Notes under the pieces: generated by a model | The model's input: only the letters and a program-made list of their open reading frames with translations | Database searches by the model: none | Told to the model about the DNA's origin: nothing | Program-made: the position numbers and the translations under genes | Origin: Thuidium tamariscinum | Lineage: Eukaryota; Streptophyta; Bryopsida; Hypnales; Thuidiaceae | Direction of reading: 5' to 3' | Assembly: GCA_947034885.2 (NCBI GenBank) | Contig: OX344754.2 | Span: 5,339,001 to 5,403,000 of the forward strand | Length of the DNA: 64,000 bases | Part shown: in pieces, positions 52,105 through 63,805 of the stretch | Layout of the letters: each line of letters begins with the position of its first letter | How positions within the stretch are numbered: the first letter of the stretch is position 1

Positions 52105-55100
52105 TTAGGCCTTTATTTTTATCATTCCTGCTTTCTCTAGTAGTGTCATAATCTCATCCATGCTAAAGCTAGGGGCATGAATGAACTTGTCCTTCTTTGG
52201 GTCAACCTTGCACAAATAACAGAAAATATAATATAAATGTTTGCAGTTAACATACTTCCCTCTCTTGCCGATGGATGCAGACAACATACCAATGAAGTAC
52301 AAGCAAGTGCAAGCTGGGAAATTTGAAATAGTAACACGATATACCATGTGATGAGGTTCTACACCAGACTGTAAAGTGATAATAGCTCCAAGGCCTGGAT
52401 AAGGGAGGATGTTCACTCCAAGGATATTGCCCGTGACATTTCTTGCACTCTTCCATTGATTTTGATGATCATTAGTGGGTGCCTTGTCATTCCTCCGAAT
52501 GTTTTTTCCATTTCGAATACATGGAGGCTTGTCGGAGTGAGCTGCCTTTGAGTAGTTCCATTCCAAAACCTCGAAAAGTCTGGAAGATGTGAACAAGCGA
52601 CGCGGAGAGAGTGATGGGCACTCTTGAAGGCGAAACCCAGCTTCTTGAAAAAGTATAATCTCATGAGAAGTCAGACTTGTACCCAACATCACAGGCCAGA
52701 TTTCAGGGAGTTGAGGGCGACTAAGGACATGAGACCTCCTAGGTCCCATAACGCAACGTTGAATGTCGTCTGGGCAAAACCAGAACTCATCTGTTTCAAC
52801 ATTCATACCTTTGTACTCGCGTTTCTGGCCTTTATACATTGGTGCTGCTACAGCTTTAGAACCTCGAACTATGGACATCTTGCACTTCACCTCCGTCTGC
52901 GCTTGAATGGCATGGCACTTCCTCTTGGACTTTACAGAAATGCGAGCAATGTGCCACTGTGAGGGGTCACAATCCGTCTCCAAAACATGCATGACATGAG
53001 GAAACGCTAGATCTCCTTCATTTGTAGATGCATTCAGAGCAGTGCCAGATTTCAATTGTACTCTAGGGTGAGAGAAATTGACCTTATCTGGGCGGTGAGA
53101 ATCACCTTCAGCCCCAATAGGCTCATCATGCTTGCGCTTTGTGGAGCCAAAGACTTCCTCTCCTTCTAAATGGGGTATACGTGTACACAGTTCTTCCACA
53201 CCAGGCATACTGCACAACGCATCAGTAATCTTCTTCCCGTCCATTGATGCTACTGCTCGCTTTAACTTTAGATCATGTCGGGACGGTCCAGTTCCAGAAG
53301 GTCCACCATTCAAGTACACGCGATAATTAGTCATTTGCATAAATGCTCGAATCCAGTCGTCACAAGTGGCAACATATAAGTCGGTACCACGTTTCCCAGA
53401 TGCTTGAAGCCACTTGTTGTGTATTGTTTCCGATAGGTTGCAGGATGGAATATCCGCTTCTTCGTCTGCTGACAAACTCTGGAAGTACAGTGATAGGATA
53501 TGTTAATAAAAGTGACAAATGAAAATAATATAACAAATCCTCAATAGCCATTTTAAAAAAGGGACAATCATTCACCAAATACCATGAAAGAACTGTCCTG
53601 AGATATCCAAGATACTTTAGACTATTAATACAGAAAGAACCAAATCTGGCTAGGAAATACAAGTGTTTTCATTTAGACCTGTGGTTTAAGTGGGGGCCAA
53701 GGCCGCGACATCAATCAATCACCAGTGGATCACGGGCCCTTTCCATAAGATGAGAGGTTGTATATTGGCTACGAAATGGGAAACCGCAATCCTACAGTGA
53801 AGGCCTCTCGGTGGCGAGATAGGATTCTGAGGACGATCCCAGTTGCAACTGAGGGGTAAGTTCACTAAGTAGGAATAGTTCATATGTGAAAATCTTGAAA
53901 CTAAGGCTGTGATGAAGACAACATGGACTTTGTAAAAGAAGAAATAAAAAAAATGAAAATACTTACTGTCTCCATGAATCCACCCCATTGGCGATAACGG
54001 AAGTGCCAAAAAGCTAACCATAGCTCTAGCTCTCTTAGGGACTCTTCAGAGGCTGCACCGGACGAATACCACCATGCCTTGATTTGAAGATACTTGCTCT
54101 CCGCTTCATCTAGAGTCTTTGCATCTTTGTAATCTCTACAAAGCCTCACGTGTTGCGCTTGCATATCTCTCTTGATGAGTCGCTCCGTGTGTTGTTTCAA
54201 AGAAGTTGCCCAGTGGAAAAGACATGTGCGTTCTCTATCAACCATTTTGATGGATGCATCACCGGACCCATAAACGATCCTAACAGCATTCCAATTTGCT
54301 TGAGCACTATCTGCCATGAAGCCTTTGAAGTTGGGATTGTCCAAGCCATTTTTCTCCATAACTCGATTCAAGCATCTCCACATAATGGCCTGGCCCTCCG
54401 TGTCCTCGGATTGCATGTCGCAAACCGCTATAGTCATCACCTTGCAGTAAATCGAATCATAAACATGGCAAGCGATTGTGGTCCATCCTTTGACACGCTT
54501 AACATGGTCAAACATAAGCCAACAATTTTCTAGATCCCCACCTGCTTGCATACGCTTCACGAGATCGACTCCACTGCCAGGGCCATCCACTAGCATCTTG
54601 AAGAGATAAACTTTCTCTTGTCCTTGTCCGGGAAATACACTGTCGTGAATGAACTCGATCTTGGCCTGCTTCTTCATTGCAAGTAAGTGATCGATCTCAC
54701 CTCCCCCGCTACCATTGCTTCGAAAAGAGGCAATGATGTTCCGAACGTTTGGAGAACTTAAGACCTGGAACTTGTCCATCACTGCATCCAAGGCAGACCC
54801 CTTCAATATTTCTTTCGGAGAATCACCTGAATGAACCAAAAACGTATCCAAGAATTCCTTGCTAGCAGCTAAAGCTATTGCGGAGGATTTAGCTGTAGGA
54901 GTTTTTGCGACCTCCTTTTCTAGAAGGCCAGAAATGGTGTCTACTGAATCTCGACAAAGACCATCTGGAACCGGGTGGTTATGATTGCCTAGGTGAATGC
55001 AAGCCCGGGTCATATGAGATGATCCTACGACATAGTAGATTCTAGCGTCACAGAAACTGACACATGTAGGTGAAGCTTTACAAACTCTACACACTAATGT

Positions 55101-56123
55101 AGAATCTCGTGGTGGTATTGACCCTACGAGAAACGGAGTAGTAGTATTACCCAACCACTCAGTCTCGTTTTTCTTTGAACACCTAGATATGTAATCGCAA
55201 GATGTGTTCGTACAAATAAGGTGACCAGCGCATGAAGACTTCCTAAATTTTAGTCCAAGGTTGTTGTGAATGTTTGAGGTCATCGTGCGACACCACGTAT
55301 GACCATCGTATCGCTTGTCCATGCCAGTCATACTCTTAGAAGAGCTGGACAAGGGTAATGAACGACAAGGTGGCAATTCTAGGACAATATCACCGTCGAA
55401 TGATGTAGGAAGAAAAGGAACTGTCTTACGCTCAATCGAATCAAAATCTATCTGAGCCAGCTCGTTTCTGCACCCTCGAATGTTACGTAGCTTTTTCAGA
55501 GATTCTATAATACTAGAACTACCTTGCTCTTGTGGATACAACGGAGGCCGAGAAAATACTGAACTACCAGCACTACTATCTCGCATACCAACGGATTGAG
55601 ATGTGCCAAGGTGGACAGAAGTCCCAACGGTTTCTGATTTGGACGCAGGGCTGTTATACTTCTTTGGGACTTCCTCTGAATCACTAGACAACTCAACAAC
55701 AGGACAAGAGAAGCTTCCTTCATCATCCTTTGATGAAGGAAGACCGTAATGAAGAGAAGAGGGCGAGAGTCCATTGGGCTCTATCTTGACGGCTTGCAAC
55801 GTAGGAATAGAGGCTGCGTCGGGCACAGACATTGGCGTCAAAACTTCTGTTGAAGAAACCATGACATCTGATGCTAATCCATATGCCCTATAACGACCTG
55901 CACCTAAGCTCCAAAAAGGTCCGTCATCATTTCTAATTCTACGGATAAGAATCGAGTGGATAAGCGTCCCAGATTCAGAAAGTATCTCTTCCTCCACATA
56001 GATAGAAGACTCAACAAAACCATATCGCACATGAAGCAGGTGGCTTGAAACTTCCGCTAGACCAGAGGAGTCAAGACAAAGAAGAAGAGGGACCTCGTGC
56101 CCATTTGCTCTGATTGAGGCCAT
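52105..56123 (-). CDS. Mutator-like (MULE) transposase with SWIM zinc finger
   Basis: Two exons (56123-53967 and 53478-52105) joined in phase 0 give 1176 aa; donor ACA|GTAAGT, acceptor TTCCAG|AGT. Residues about 275-385 form a Cys/His-rich DNA-binding region (C298, C304, C309; CRVC at 345-348; HNHP at 381-384) of the kind preceding MULE catalytic domains. The catalytic candidates are D539 (WLMFDHV), D605 (GFMADSAQANW), the Mutator C-x2-H signature (C634-H637, TCLFHW) and E736 (SCNLSETIHNKW). A SWIM finger (C1109, C1111, C1131, H1133) ends the protein. A SUMO-interaction-like motif VVELSSDSEE lies at 142-151. The enzyme would bind its element ends and cut and paste DNA in the nucleus. The frame is intact, so activity is possible. 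Divergent from the methylase-like gene. Confidence 0.85.
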
Positions 56124-56984
56124 CGCATGAACACAGTACTCGAAAATGAAAAGTGAATGTAGTCTTCTTTGTGATGCACCATGACTTTAAGCAGAGGCAG
56201 TCTTGTTTAGGAGTCATGAAATTGTAGTATTTTTAAAAATAATTCAATTGTAGAACGCCAATGAGGACATCAGGTAAAAATGACATTAAGTGGATCAAAT
56301 TCCCATGAAAATAACATTGATGAGTACTGAAGAACGGAATAATATCATGTTTCGAAATCTTGTTATATTGCGCTTGTCAGTCCAAGATGTGCTTACAGTG
56401 CAATTAATCTTTTTGAGTTTCAATTTTGAGTAGGCAACCTAACTTTTCATAATGAATACAGATACATGTATAGACAGTTTGATTTACCTGGGACAAAATC
56501 ACACCTTGTAAATCCATAGTAAATACAAATGCAGACAAGAATCTGATAATATTTTGCCTCCTAGAATTTCAGAATTACAACATATTAGTAACTGAAATAT
56601 ATATAGTATGATCATAATGGATCGACTAATCCATTGCAAAATGCTCAGAGATTAAGAATCAGAAATCCATAAACAACAGTCCTTTCTTAAAGGAATGACC
56701 AATAAATTCATTTGTGAAATACCATAACAATGGTGACTTTCGAATCTACACCCAAATCCACTTGTAGCGTAAATAAAAGATCAAATGAAATTGGAAGTTC
56801 AAAAATTGAAACCAGAGATACTAACGGACAACGTCAACCTGTAGACATATAAATTCGGATTTCACACTATGGATTAATTCATTGTGGAGATAGAAAGTAA
56901 GCGTTAGAGTAGACATGTATCCATCTATAAGTCACGAGTTATTCAATCTTTGGGTGAATTCAGTTTTTACAGAGACGCCAAATT
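56124..56984. promoter_or_regulatory. Divergent intergenic region between transposase and methylase-like gene
   Basis: This 861-bp AT-rich stretch separates the transposase ATG from the first ORF of the opposite gene. A TATATATAG run at about 56600 is a possible TATA element. Shared, bidirectional promoter use is inferred from layout only. Confidence 0.35.
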
Positions 56985-57278
56985 ATGGTTGAATCCACTC
57001 CCGAATGCAGTAGGAAGTCTATAGGTAAGAAAAGAAAGAGGGGGATGAGTCGATGCTTTAGTAGTTTGAAGTCCTTGAGAATGTCTCGTGAAAATCGACA
57101 CAGACATTTTGAAATTGCTCAGTCATCACCGAATGAGGGAGAAGATATGCATGGGTTGCCGGAAGATACTTATACAGATGGAGTCAATGAGAATGGTGGA
57201 CTACCTTGCCCAAGTATTGACACCAAATTTCTTGCGCACATCCAGGAGAAGAACGTCAACAGAACTAAACAGTGCAAT
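56985..57278 (+). CDS. Possible upstream coding exon of the ParB-methylase gene
   Basis: An open 98-codon segment from ATG 56985, rich in charged residues and with a nuclear-localisation-like KKRKRG, ends at a good donor (TGCAAT|GTAAGA, phase 0). The acceptor GTGTCAG|ATTGTTGGG at 57861 would join it in frame to the six codons before ATG 57880, making a 1228-aa protein. Alternatively it is a separate short transcript and translation begins at 57880, because 57530-57860 also looks like a plant leader. RNA reads would decide. Confidence 0.45.
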
Positions 57279-57467
57279 GTAAGATTCTTTACTCACCAAA
57301 CCCAATGCATGGTATTCCATCTATGCAAGGTCCGTTTCATTCTATTGCACACCGATTGAATTCAATATGTCTTCCAAATTTCCAATTAGATAGGTTTTAT
57401 TTATGTTCAAATCAATTCAAATACTATGATATTCTTCATTAATATTCGAAAATATTTAATTTTATTG

Positions 57468-57520
57468 AAATAAAAAAAATAAAAAAAATAAAAAAAATAA
57501 AAAAAATAAAAAAAATAAAA
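57468..57520 (+). repeat. (TAAAAAAA)n microsatellite
   Basis: About six 8-bp units, within the gap or intron between 57278 and 57862. Confidence 0.9.
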
Positions 57521-57879
57521 ACTGTACCCCGCCAGCCTGAGCCCAGCGGGATCCCGATTAGGGTTTCCTCCACAGAGCTGGCGCGCGCAGGTCCTCGACA
57601 GGCCTCCCTCCCTCCCACCGCGGCGCTGTGCGTGCACCCTCTGGAGAAGCTGTTGCAACCGTCCTCGAGATTTTGAATCACCCTCGCGTGTTCTCATTGT
57701 CCTCTTGGTCTGCATTCTGATTGCATAGACCACTGCATTCCCACAATCAATTTACTTTTCAAAATACTGATTCCTCATTTGTGATTGCATTCCTCCGTTT
57801 TGGATTTCTTTTTACAAGTTTTCTTGTGAATTCTTCTAATGAAACAATCTGGTGGTGTCAGATTGTTGGGGTAGATTCA

Positions 57880-60800
57880 ATGGAGACTCGAAGCGGGGCG
57901 ATTGTGAGGACGGAAGCCACCTCCGTGCGCCACAAAGAGAATGATCCACCTGATCTCGAGGTAGGAAAATGAGGCCTATACTCTTGAATTTTAATCTTGA
58001 TCAAAGTAATTTTTGGTTTGTTTCTTGCATTTGGGGTGGGCAATCACAACCCACCCCCAGTCCGCCGCGCGCCCCCGGGCTCTCTCGCCACCGAGAGCCC
58101 GTCTCAGGGGGACCATGGCAACATTTTTTTTAAAAGAAATTCAGATCCCTGCTCGACGTTTGGGGTGGGCAAGCACACCCCACCCCCAGTCCGCCGCGCG
58201 CCCCCGGGCTCTCTCGCCACCGAGAGCCCGTCACAGGGGGGCTGCGGCAACATTTTTTTTAAAGAAATTCAGATCCCTGATCTTCGAACGGGGTGGGCAA
58301 TCACACCCCACCCCAGATCGCTGCGCGCCCCCGGGCTCTCTCGCCACCGAGAGCCCGTTACAGGGAGGCCGCGGCGACATTTTTTTTCAAAAAAAATCAG
58401 ATCCCTGCTCGACGTTTGGGGTGGGCAAGCACACCCCACCCCCACTCCGCCGCGCGCCCCCGGGCTCTCTCGCCACCGAGAGCTCGTTACAGGGGGGCCG
58501 CGGCAACATTTTTTTTCAAAGAAAATCAGATCCCTGCTCTTCGCGGGGTGGGCAATCACACCCCACCCCAGATCGCTGCGCGCCCCCGGGCTCTCTCGCC
58601 ACCGAGAGCCCGTCACAAGGGGGCCGCGGCGAAATTTTTTTTCAAAAAAAATCAAATCCCTGCTCTTCGCTGGGGTGGGCAATCACACCCCACCCCCAGT
58701 CTGCTGCGCGCCCCCGGGCTCTCTCGCCACCGAGAGCCCATCACGGGGGGCCGCGGCGACATTTTTTTTAAACAAAATCAGATCCCTGCTCTTCGAACGG
58801 GGTGGGCAATCACACCCCACCCCAGATCGCTGCGCGCCCCCGGGCTCTCTCGCCACCGAGAGCCCGTTACAGGGAGGCCGCGGCGACATTTTTTTTCAAA
58901 AAAAATCAGATCCCTGCTCGACGTTTGGGGTGGGCAAGCACACCCCACCCCCACTCTGCCGCGCGCCCCCGGGCTCTCTCGCCACCGAGAGCTCGTTACA
59001 GGGGGGCCGCGGCAACATTTTTTTTCAAAGAAAATCAGATCCCTGCTCTTCGCGGGGTGGGCAATCACACCCCACCCCAGATCGCTGCGCGCCCCCGGGC
59101 TCTCTCGCCACCGAGAGCCCGTCACAAGGGGGCCGCGGCGAAATTTTTTTTCAAAAAAAATCAAATCCCTGCTCTTCGCTGGGGTGGGCAATCACACCCC
59201 ACCCCCAGTCTGCTGCGCGCCCCCGGGCTCTCTCGCCACCGAGAGCCCATCACGGGGGGCCGCGGCGACATTTTTTTTAAACAAAATCAGATCCCTGCTC
59301 TTCGAACGGGGTGGGCAATCACACCCCACCCCAGATTGCCGCACGCCCCGGGTCCGATATTTGAGTTCTGATTTTGCAAAAATCCATCTATGTTCTTACT
59401 GCATGATCAGGTGGATGATACGCGGGTTGCATCCTTATCTCTGTCCTCTACCGACGCGGGAGTAAAAGATACTGAGGACGATAGAGTTCCTGCTCTTTCA
59501 ATACCGAATTCTGAGGCTGGAGTAGGAGATTCTCACGGGCAGGGCGTTCCTTCAAGTTCACTACCGGTCCCCACCCCGGAGGATGAGGACCAAATTCGGA
59601 GATCCCAGAACGTTGATTCAATATCAACAATTGCTAGTATGAGAATTTCTCCTCATCATCTCTCCCGAATGGCAATTCCTTTATGCCGTATGGTCCCCAT
59701 GCCAATGGTTCGGCCCACCTTGGATTGTGATGTGGATGAGTTGGAGACAAAGTATGTTCACGGGTACGAAGATGGAGCAAGAGTATTTTATGTTTCTGTC
59801 TCAAACGAGGAGGGTGAGGTTGGTGTATTTTCTGAAGATGAGAAGCTTCAATGGGGACCGATTTGGAATTCAGTGAATGCTGAATTCAACAAGGAGCTCC
59901 GCAGTCACATTGAGTTGCAGCACTTGGTCGATGCCAAGTTCTACATTTGCGATGGCAACCACAGGTATGCTGCTTGGATGAGGCATATCAAAAGGCTTCA
60001 CGGTGGAGAAGCTAAGTGGCACGTTCGAGTGGACTCAATCGTCTTGGACACGAAGGATAGGCTTGGGACAGCAATGCAAGTCATGCACGATGTGAACAAG
60101 TGAGTTCTCTTATCTAATTACCAACTGTTTGTATGGAGATATCTTTTGACCTTGTGGAATGCTTATAGTGTGTTTGTTTGTGAAGGCACACGGAGAATTC
60201 ATTTGTGAAGACAAACCTTGTCCACACACTCTATCGTGTTCGTAAGTATGGAACCATGTCCATTGAGAAGTTTGCGGAGCTCTTGAGCCCAGAGGAAGTT
60301 AGACTTTGCGGCGGCCACGCCCAAAGGAAGACTTGGTACACGATGCCCCTGGATGTATTCACCACATTCATTTTTCAGGTTTGACAATGTAAACTTTGTC
60401 TTATTGGTATGTAAGTCAGTTTCGAAGGACATTTTGTTTTATTTGTTGATTTTGTCATAACATTCGAATTGCTCATGAACTCTTTCTTGTTTTGGCAGCA
60501 AGAAATATCTCTTGCATCAGATGCTGCAGTTCGCAAGTATCGAGAGGAGACTGCCCCAAAAGATGTATGTAGTGCTGGTATTACAAATGCTATGAGAAGT
60601 GCTACCAAGGATGCCACAGACAAGCTTTATAAAAAGCTTTCTAAGATTGTGTCCGTTGCTAATCCAGCATTGGGAGATGACTGGTTGAAAGAGGTGCGTC
60701 ATTATAGCTTTACAATTCTTGTCATCATTTTTGCTACCTTATGTTCAATTCTACTCTCTTATGTGTTGTTTTATACTTGCAGATTGAGAGGCACTGGAGT

Positions 60801-63800
60801 TTGTATAGTGTCCAGGAGTTGACGCTTGACAAGCTTCAACTTATTGCTACTGCCAATGCTAGCCCACAACACAAAGTGAAGTGGCTGAAGTGGATAAACT
60901 CATCCGCTCCTACTCGTGCAGCTCGTCGAGTTCCACCCCGACCAGCTAATGACGATAAGATTGGATCTTTCTTATCGAAGGCGGTATGGTTTGCAGGGGT
61001 AAATATGGATGTGCATTTCATTTATTTTGCTTTTATTTAAGACGCTTCGTAAGGATGATTTTTCTAGATGTGCTGATATGATTCCCATTTGTGTGTAGTT
61101 GGAGGATGCAGCTCTTGAGTTGTATGACACCATCCTCAAGTCTGACAACATCCAAGTTAACATGGACGTGCCCGCTGAGCCAATGTCTCTTTCTGACTAC
61201 ATCGAGTCTTGGAGGATGAAGTTGTGGGAGCACTTATATCCCGGAGTTTTCAAAGGTGCTGAGGCATTCAAGAAATCTGAGTCCTTTAAAGACTATAAGG
61301 GCTCCCTTCTTGCCGTGAGACGGGTCTTATACAGGTAGTTCTTTCACTTCATTTTGATTTTCACCTTTGGTTATTTACCTTAGTTCTTAGGAGGAATTTG
61401 GAATGTCGGCAATGACTTTGGAATGTAATGTTCATATTGCCATAACTCATGATCACAGAAGCATCAGTTTTTTATTGCTTCCATCACGTTTTCTCATTGA
61501 TGTCTCATTTTTTTTTACCTAACCAAGATTTAGTATGAGCACAATATGGTTGTTCATTTCATGATTTGTATTTTTCTTTGGTATTCACTTATGTTGTGTT
61601 TTACTTCTTCAGATACTTTACATTTGAATTATATGGGAAGCAAGCTATCTCCAAGTCAGATTTGCCCCCATTCTTACGCACGTGGCGTGACTCGACATCA
61701 TCTGATTGTATGTTTTCACCCACTCAATTGAAGTTTTGGCCAGTTGGCCATCTTCAACTTGGTGCGTGGTACTTGGATTGTAGCAAGGGATTTACAGCAC
61801 CTGAAGAAGTGGCGCTCTTCCAAAGTATCAAGGATTCTGTTGTTGTGGTGTCGGAGGTTGATGAGTTCTCTGGATTGGAAGGTGAGGCTCGTGACAAGGC
61901 CATCAAGAAGCGGGAGTTGGAGAATAAGAAGAAAGAGGAGCAGTGGGAGGCGGCCAAGAAGAAGCTAGAAGACACCGAGGTGCGAAGGAGAGAGAAATTG
62001 TCTGAGAAAGCGAAGAGCGACACAAAGGAGAAGAGGAAGGGGAAGAAACGCAAGGCAGAGGCTACTCCTGTGGAGCATGCGACAAGTGATGGGGCCGCTA
62101 ATCCCACTTCCTCGGGCTTCTCGCTTACAAAATCTCAGATGAAACAGGGCAATTTGACTTTGGCTCCGGTTGTGGTTGTGGATGCCAATGTGGATGAATG
62201 CATTCTCAATGAATCTCTCACCAATTTGCTTGGTTCAGATGATGGCCCTATCCCCGATTCTTTCACGATGGTTCTCTCCCTTCTGGAAAAGGTAATTCTC
62301 TATGTAGTCAATGCTTTGAACTATGAACATGTTGTTTCTTTATAGTATAAGGGTGAGTGTGGAAAAATTATTTGTGTTGGTCTTGAACTTGTATGAATTT
62401 ATTAATAAAAATTTCCCTTGTTTTCTCTTATCTGCAGCATGCTTTGGACAAGGATCGTTTCTTCGATGGTGTTGTTACTAAGCAGGCCTTAGTTGATCTC
62501 ATTGTAGTAGATGTTCCTGAGGGCTTACCTGTCCCTAACATCTCTATTCCGCCATCCTCTGTTCCAATTTGGAATAGATTTTCAGAAGAGTGGCTACAGA
62601 CGATCTTTGATTTCGCAGAGAACTACCTCCATGATGGTGGTGGCCTTGTTCTCATGTACTCTCTAAGTCGTGAGATTCGATCTTATATTTTGGATTTCTC
62701 TCAGAAGTATGGATTTACATCGAAAATGGAGTGGATGGTGTGGAACAGACTACGTCTTACCAATCCACTAGACCGTTCTTCCACGGTATGTTCTTCTGGT
62801 CTTTTCAGATAGATTTTTTTTTCTTTTCCTCTTGAAAATGTTACATTGATTCTAATGTACTGGATTGGATTTGCAGACTGTGCGCTTCAAAATGAACTTG
62901 TATATGAAGTCTGAGAAGTCCCGCTTTACATTTCATGATGTTCCAGCGCACCAGGCTATCGACCTTGACATTGGCAGAGATGATCTTGTTCTAAATTGTT
63001 GTGAGAAGGAGGATTTGGCAATGAATGGTACAATTCCATGGCGTGGTTCTCGTGAAAAGGCACGATCATTCATGCAAATGATCATTGAGGGAACTACCTC
63101 GCCTGGTGACATCATCATGGATTGCACAGCCTCTACAGGTTTCATTCTTTACTGTATATCACTTGATTTAGTGTTTTAACACATGTCTTTGGGATTTGAA
63201 CTTTTAACTTCATGTCTCATTTCTTTTAATGTGTTTGGGCTTTTGCAGGAGCAAGCATCTACGCTTGTCGAGCTACTGGCCGCCACATTGTAGCGTTGGA
63301 GGAGGATAAGAGCATTTTTGATGCAGTTTTAGCTCCACTCATATGCCCCATTTCAGCTCCAGAGCCAACTCCACAAAGCTCTACACCTATCCCAATTGCT
63401 GACGATGAGGACGTGGTACCAATTCGTCAGTTGCAGAAGACTTCGCGCTTCAGTAAGTAAGTTCTTTTTTTTTCAATACTTTGAGAATGTGAGTTTCCAA
63501 TGTTTTGTATCTGACATTTGGTGTCATGATTTTGTAGGCAGGCAGCCGAAATGAAGATGCAGTCATCCCGACCATTCTTTGCTAAACCGACGTTTTTCCC
63601 TAGCCCTCCTAAACCTTTTTTGTTACCCGTGTATGTTGAGGCAGTAGCCACGCATTCTCAGACCATAGATTCTCAACCATCTTTTAGATCTCGTAGAACG
63701 GATCCACGAGTATCATTGTTTGTAGATGAGTTTGCTATAGAGTCAGATAGTGAGCTATCAATGAGTGGTGAGAGCTCTACATCAGGGTCTTCTAGTAGTA

Positions 63801-63805
63801 CCTAG
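57880..63805 (+). CDS. ParB-like domain fused to degenerate beta-class DNA methyltransferase
   Basis: Eleven exons with GT-AG introns keep one frame (1124 aa): 57880-57960, 59411-60099, 60186-60378, 60499-60693, 60783-60998, 61099-61334, 61613-62291, 62438-62785, 62877-63138, 63249-63456, 63538-63805. Residues about 90-260 contain a ParB/sulfiredoxin-like fold with DGNHRYAAW (208-216). Residues about 630-680 are a charged coiled coil followed by a nuclear signal (KGKKRKAE). Residues about 764-1000 follow the N4/N6 beta-class order: motif IV first (DVPE, 788-791, where (D/N/S)PP(Y/F/W) is usual), then motif X (IPWRGSREKARSFMQMII, 932-949), motif I (DCTASTGAS, 961-969, where DPFxGxGT is usual) and motif II (GRHIVALEED). 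The tail is Ser/acidic. Fold is clear, but catalysis is doubtful with both key motifs changed. ParB-methylase fusions are typical of phages and mobile elements. Confidence 0.85.
58033..59352 (+). repeat. CpG-rich 127-129-bp tandem array inside intron 1
   Basis: Eleven units begin with GGGGTGGGCAA at 58033, 58162, 58290, 58418, 58545, 58672, 58799, 58927, 59054, 59181 and 59308; the last is cut short. Units come in variants (ATCACACC or GCACACC; AACG, TTTG, CGC or CTG before the start), and the four-unit block 58290-58798 is repeated almost exactly at 58799-59307, a 509-bp higher-order repeat. Each unit holds a perfect stem GGGCTCTC...GAGAGCCC with an 8-nt loop, a GGGGTG...CACCCC stem and an A/T run. 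The array occupies most of the 1450-bp first intron (57961-59410). Long ORFs on both strands exist only because the units lack stops. Confidence 0.9.

Noticed and set aside
57997-59280. Open frames of 427, 252 and 390 codons (plus) and two of 137 codons (minus)
   Set aside because: They are by-products of a GC-rich tandem array whose unit length is not a multiple of three, so all frames repeat the same words. The array lies within an intron whose flanking exons join in frame.
58033-59352. CRISPR-like array
   Set aside because: The units are directly adjacent tandem repeats without unique spacers, in a plant nuclear gene.
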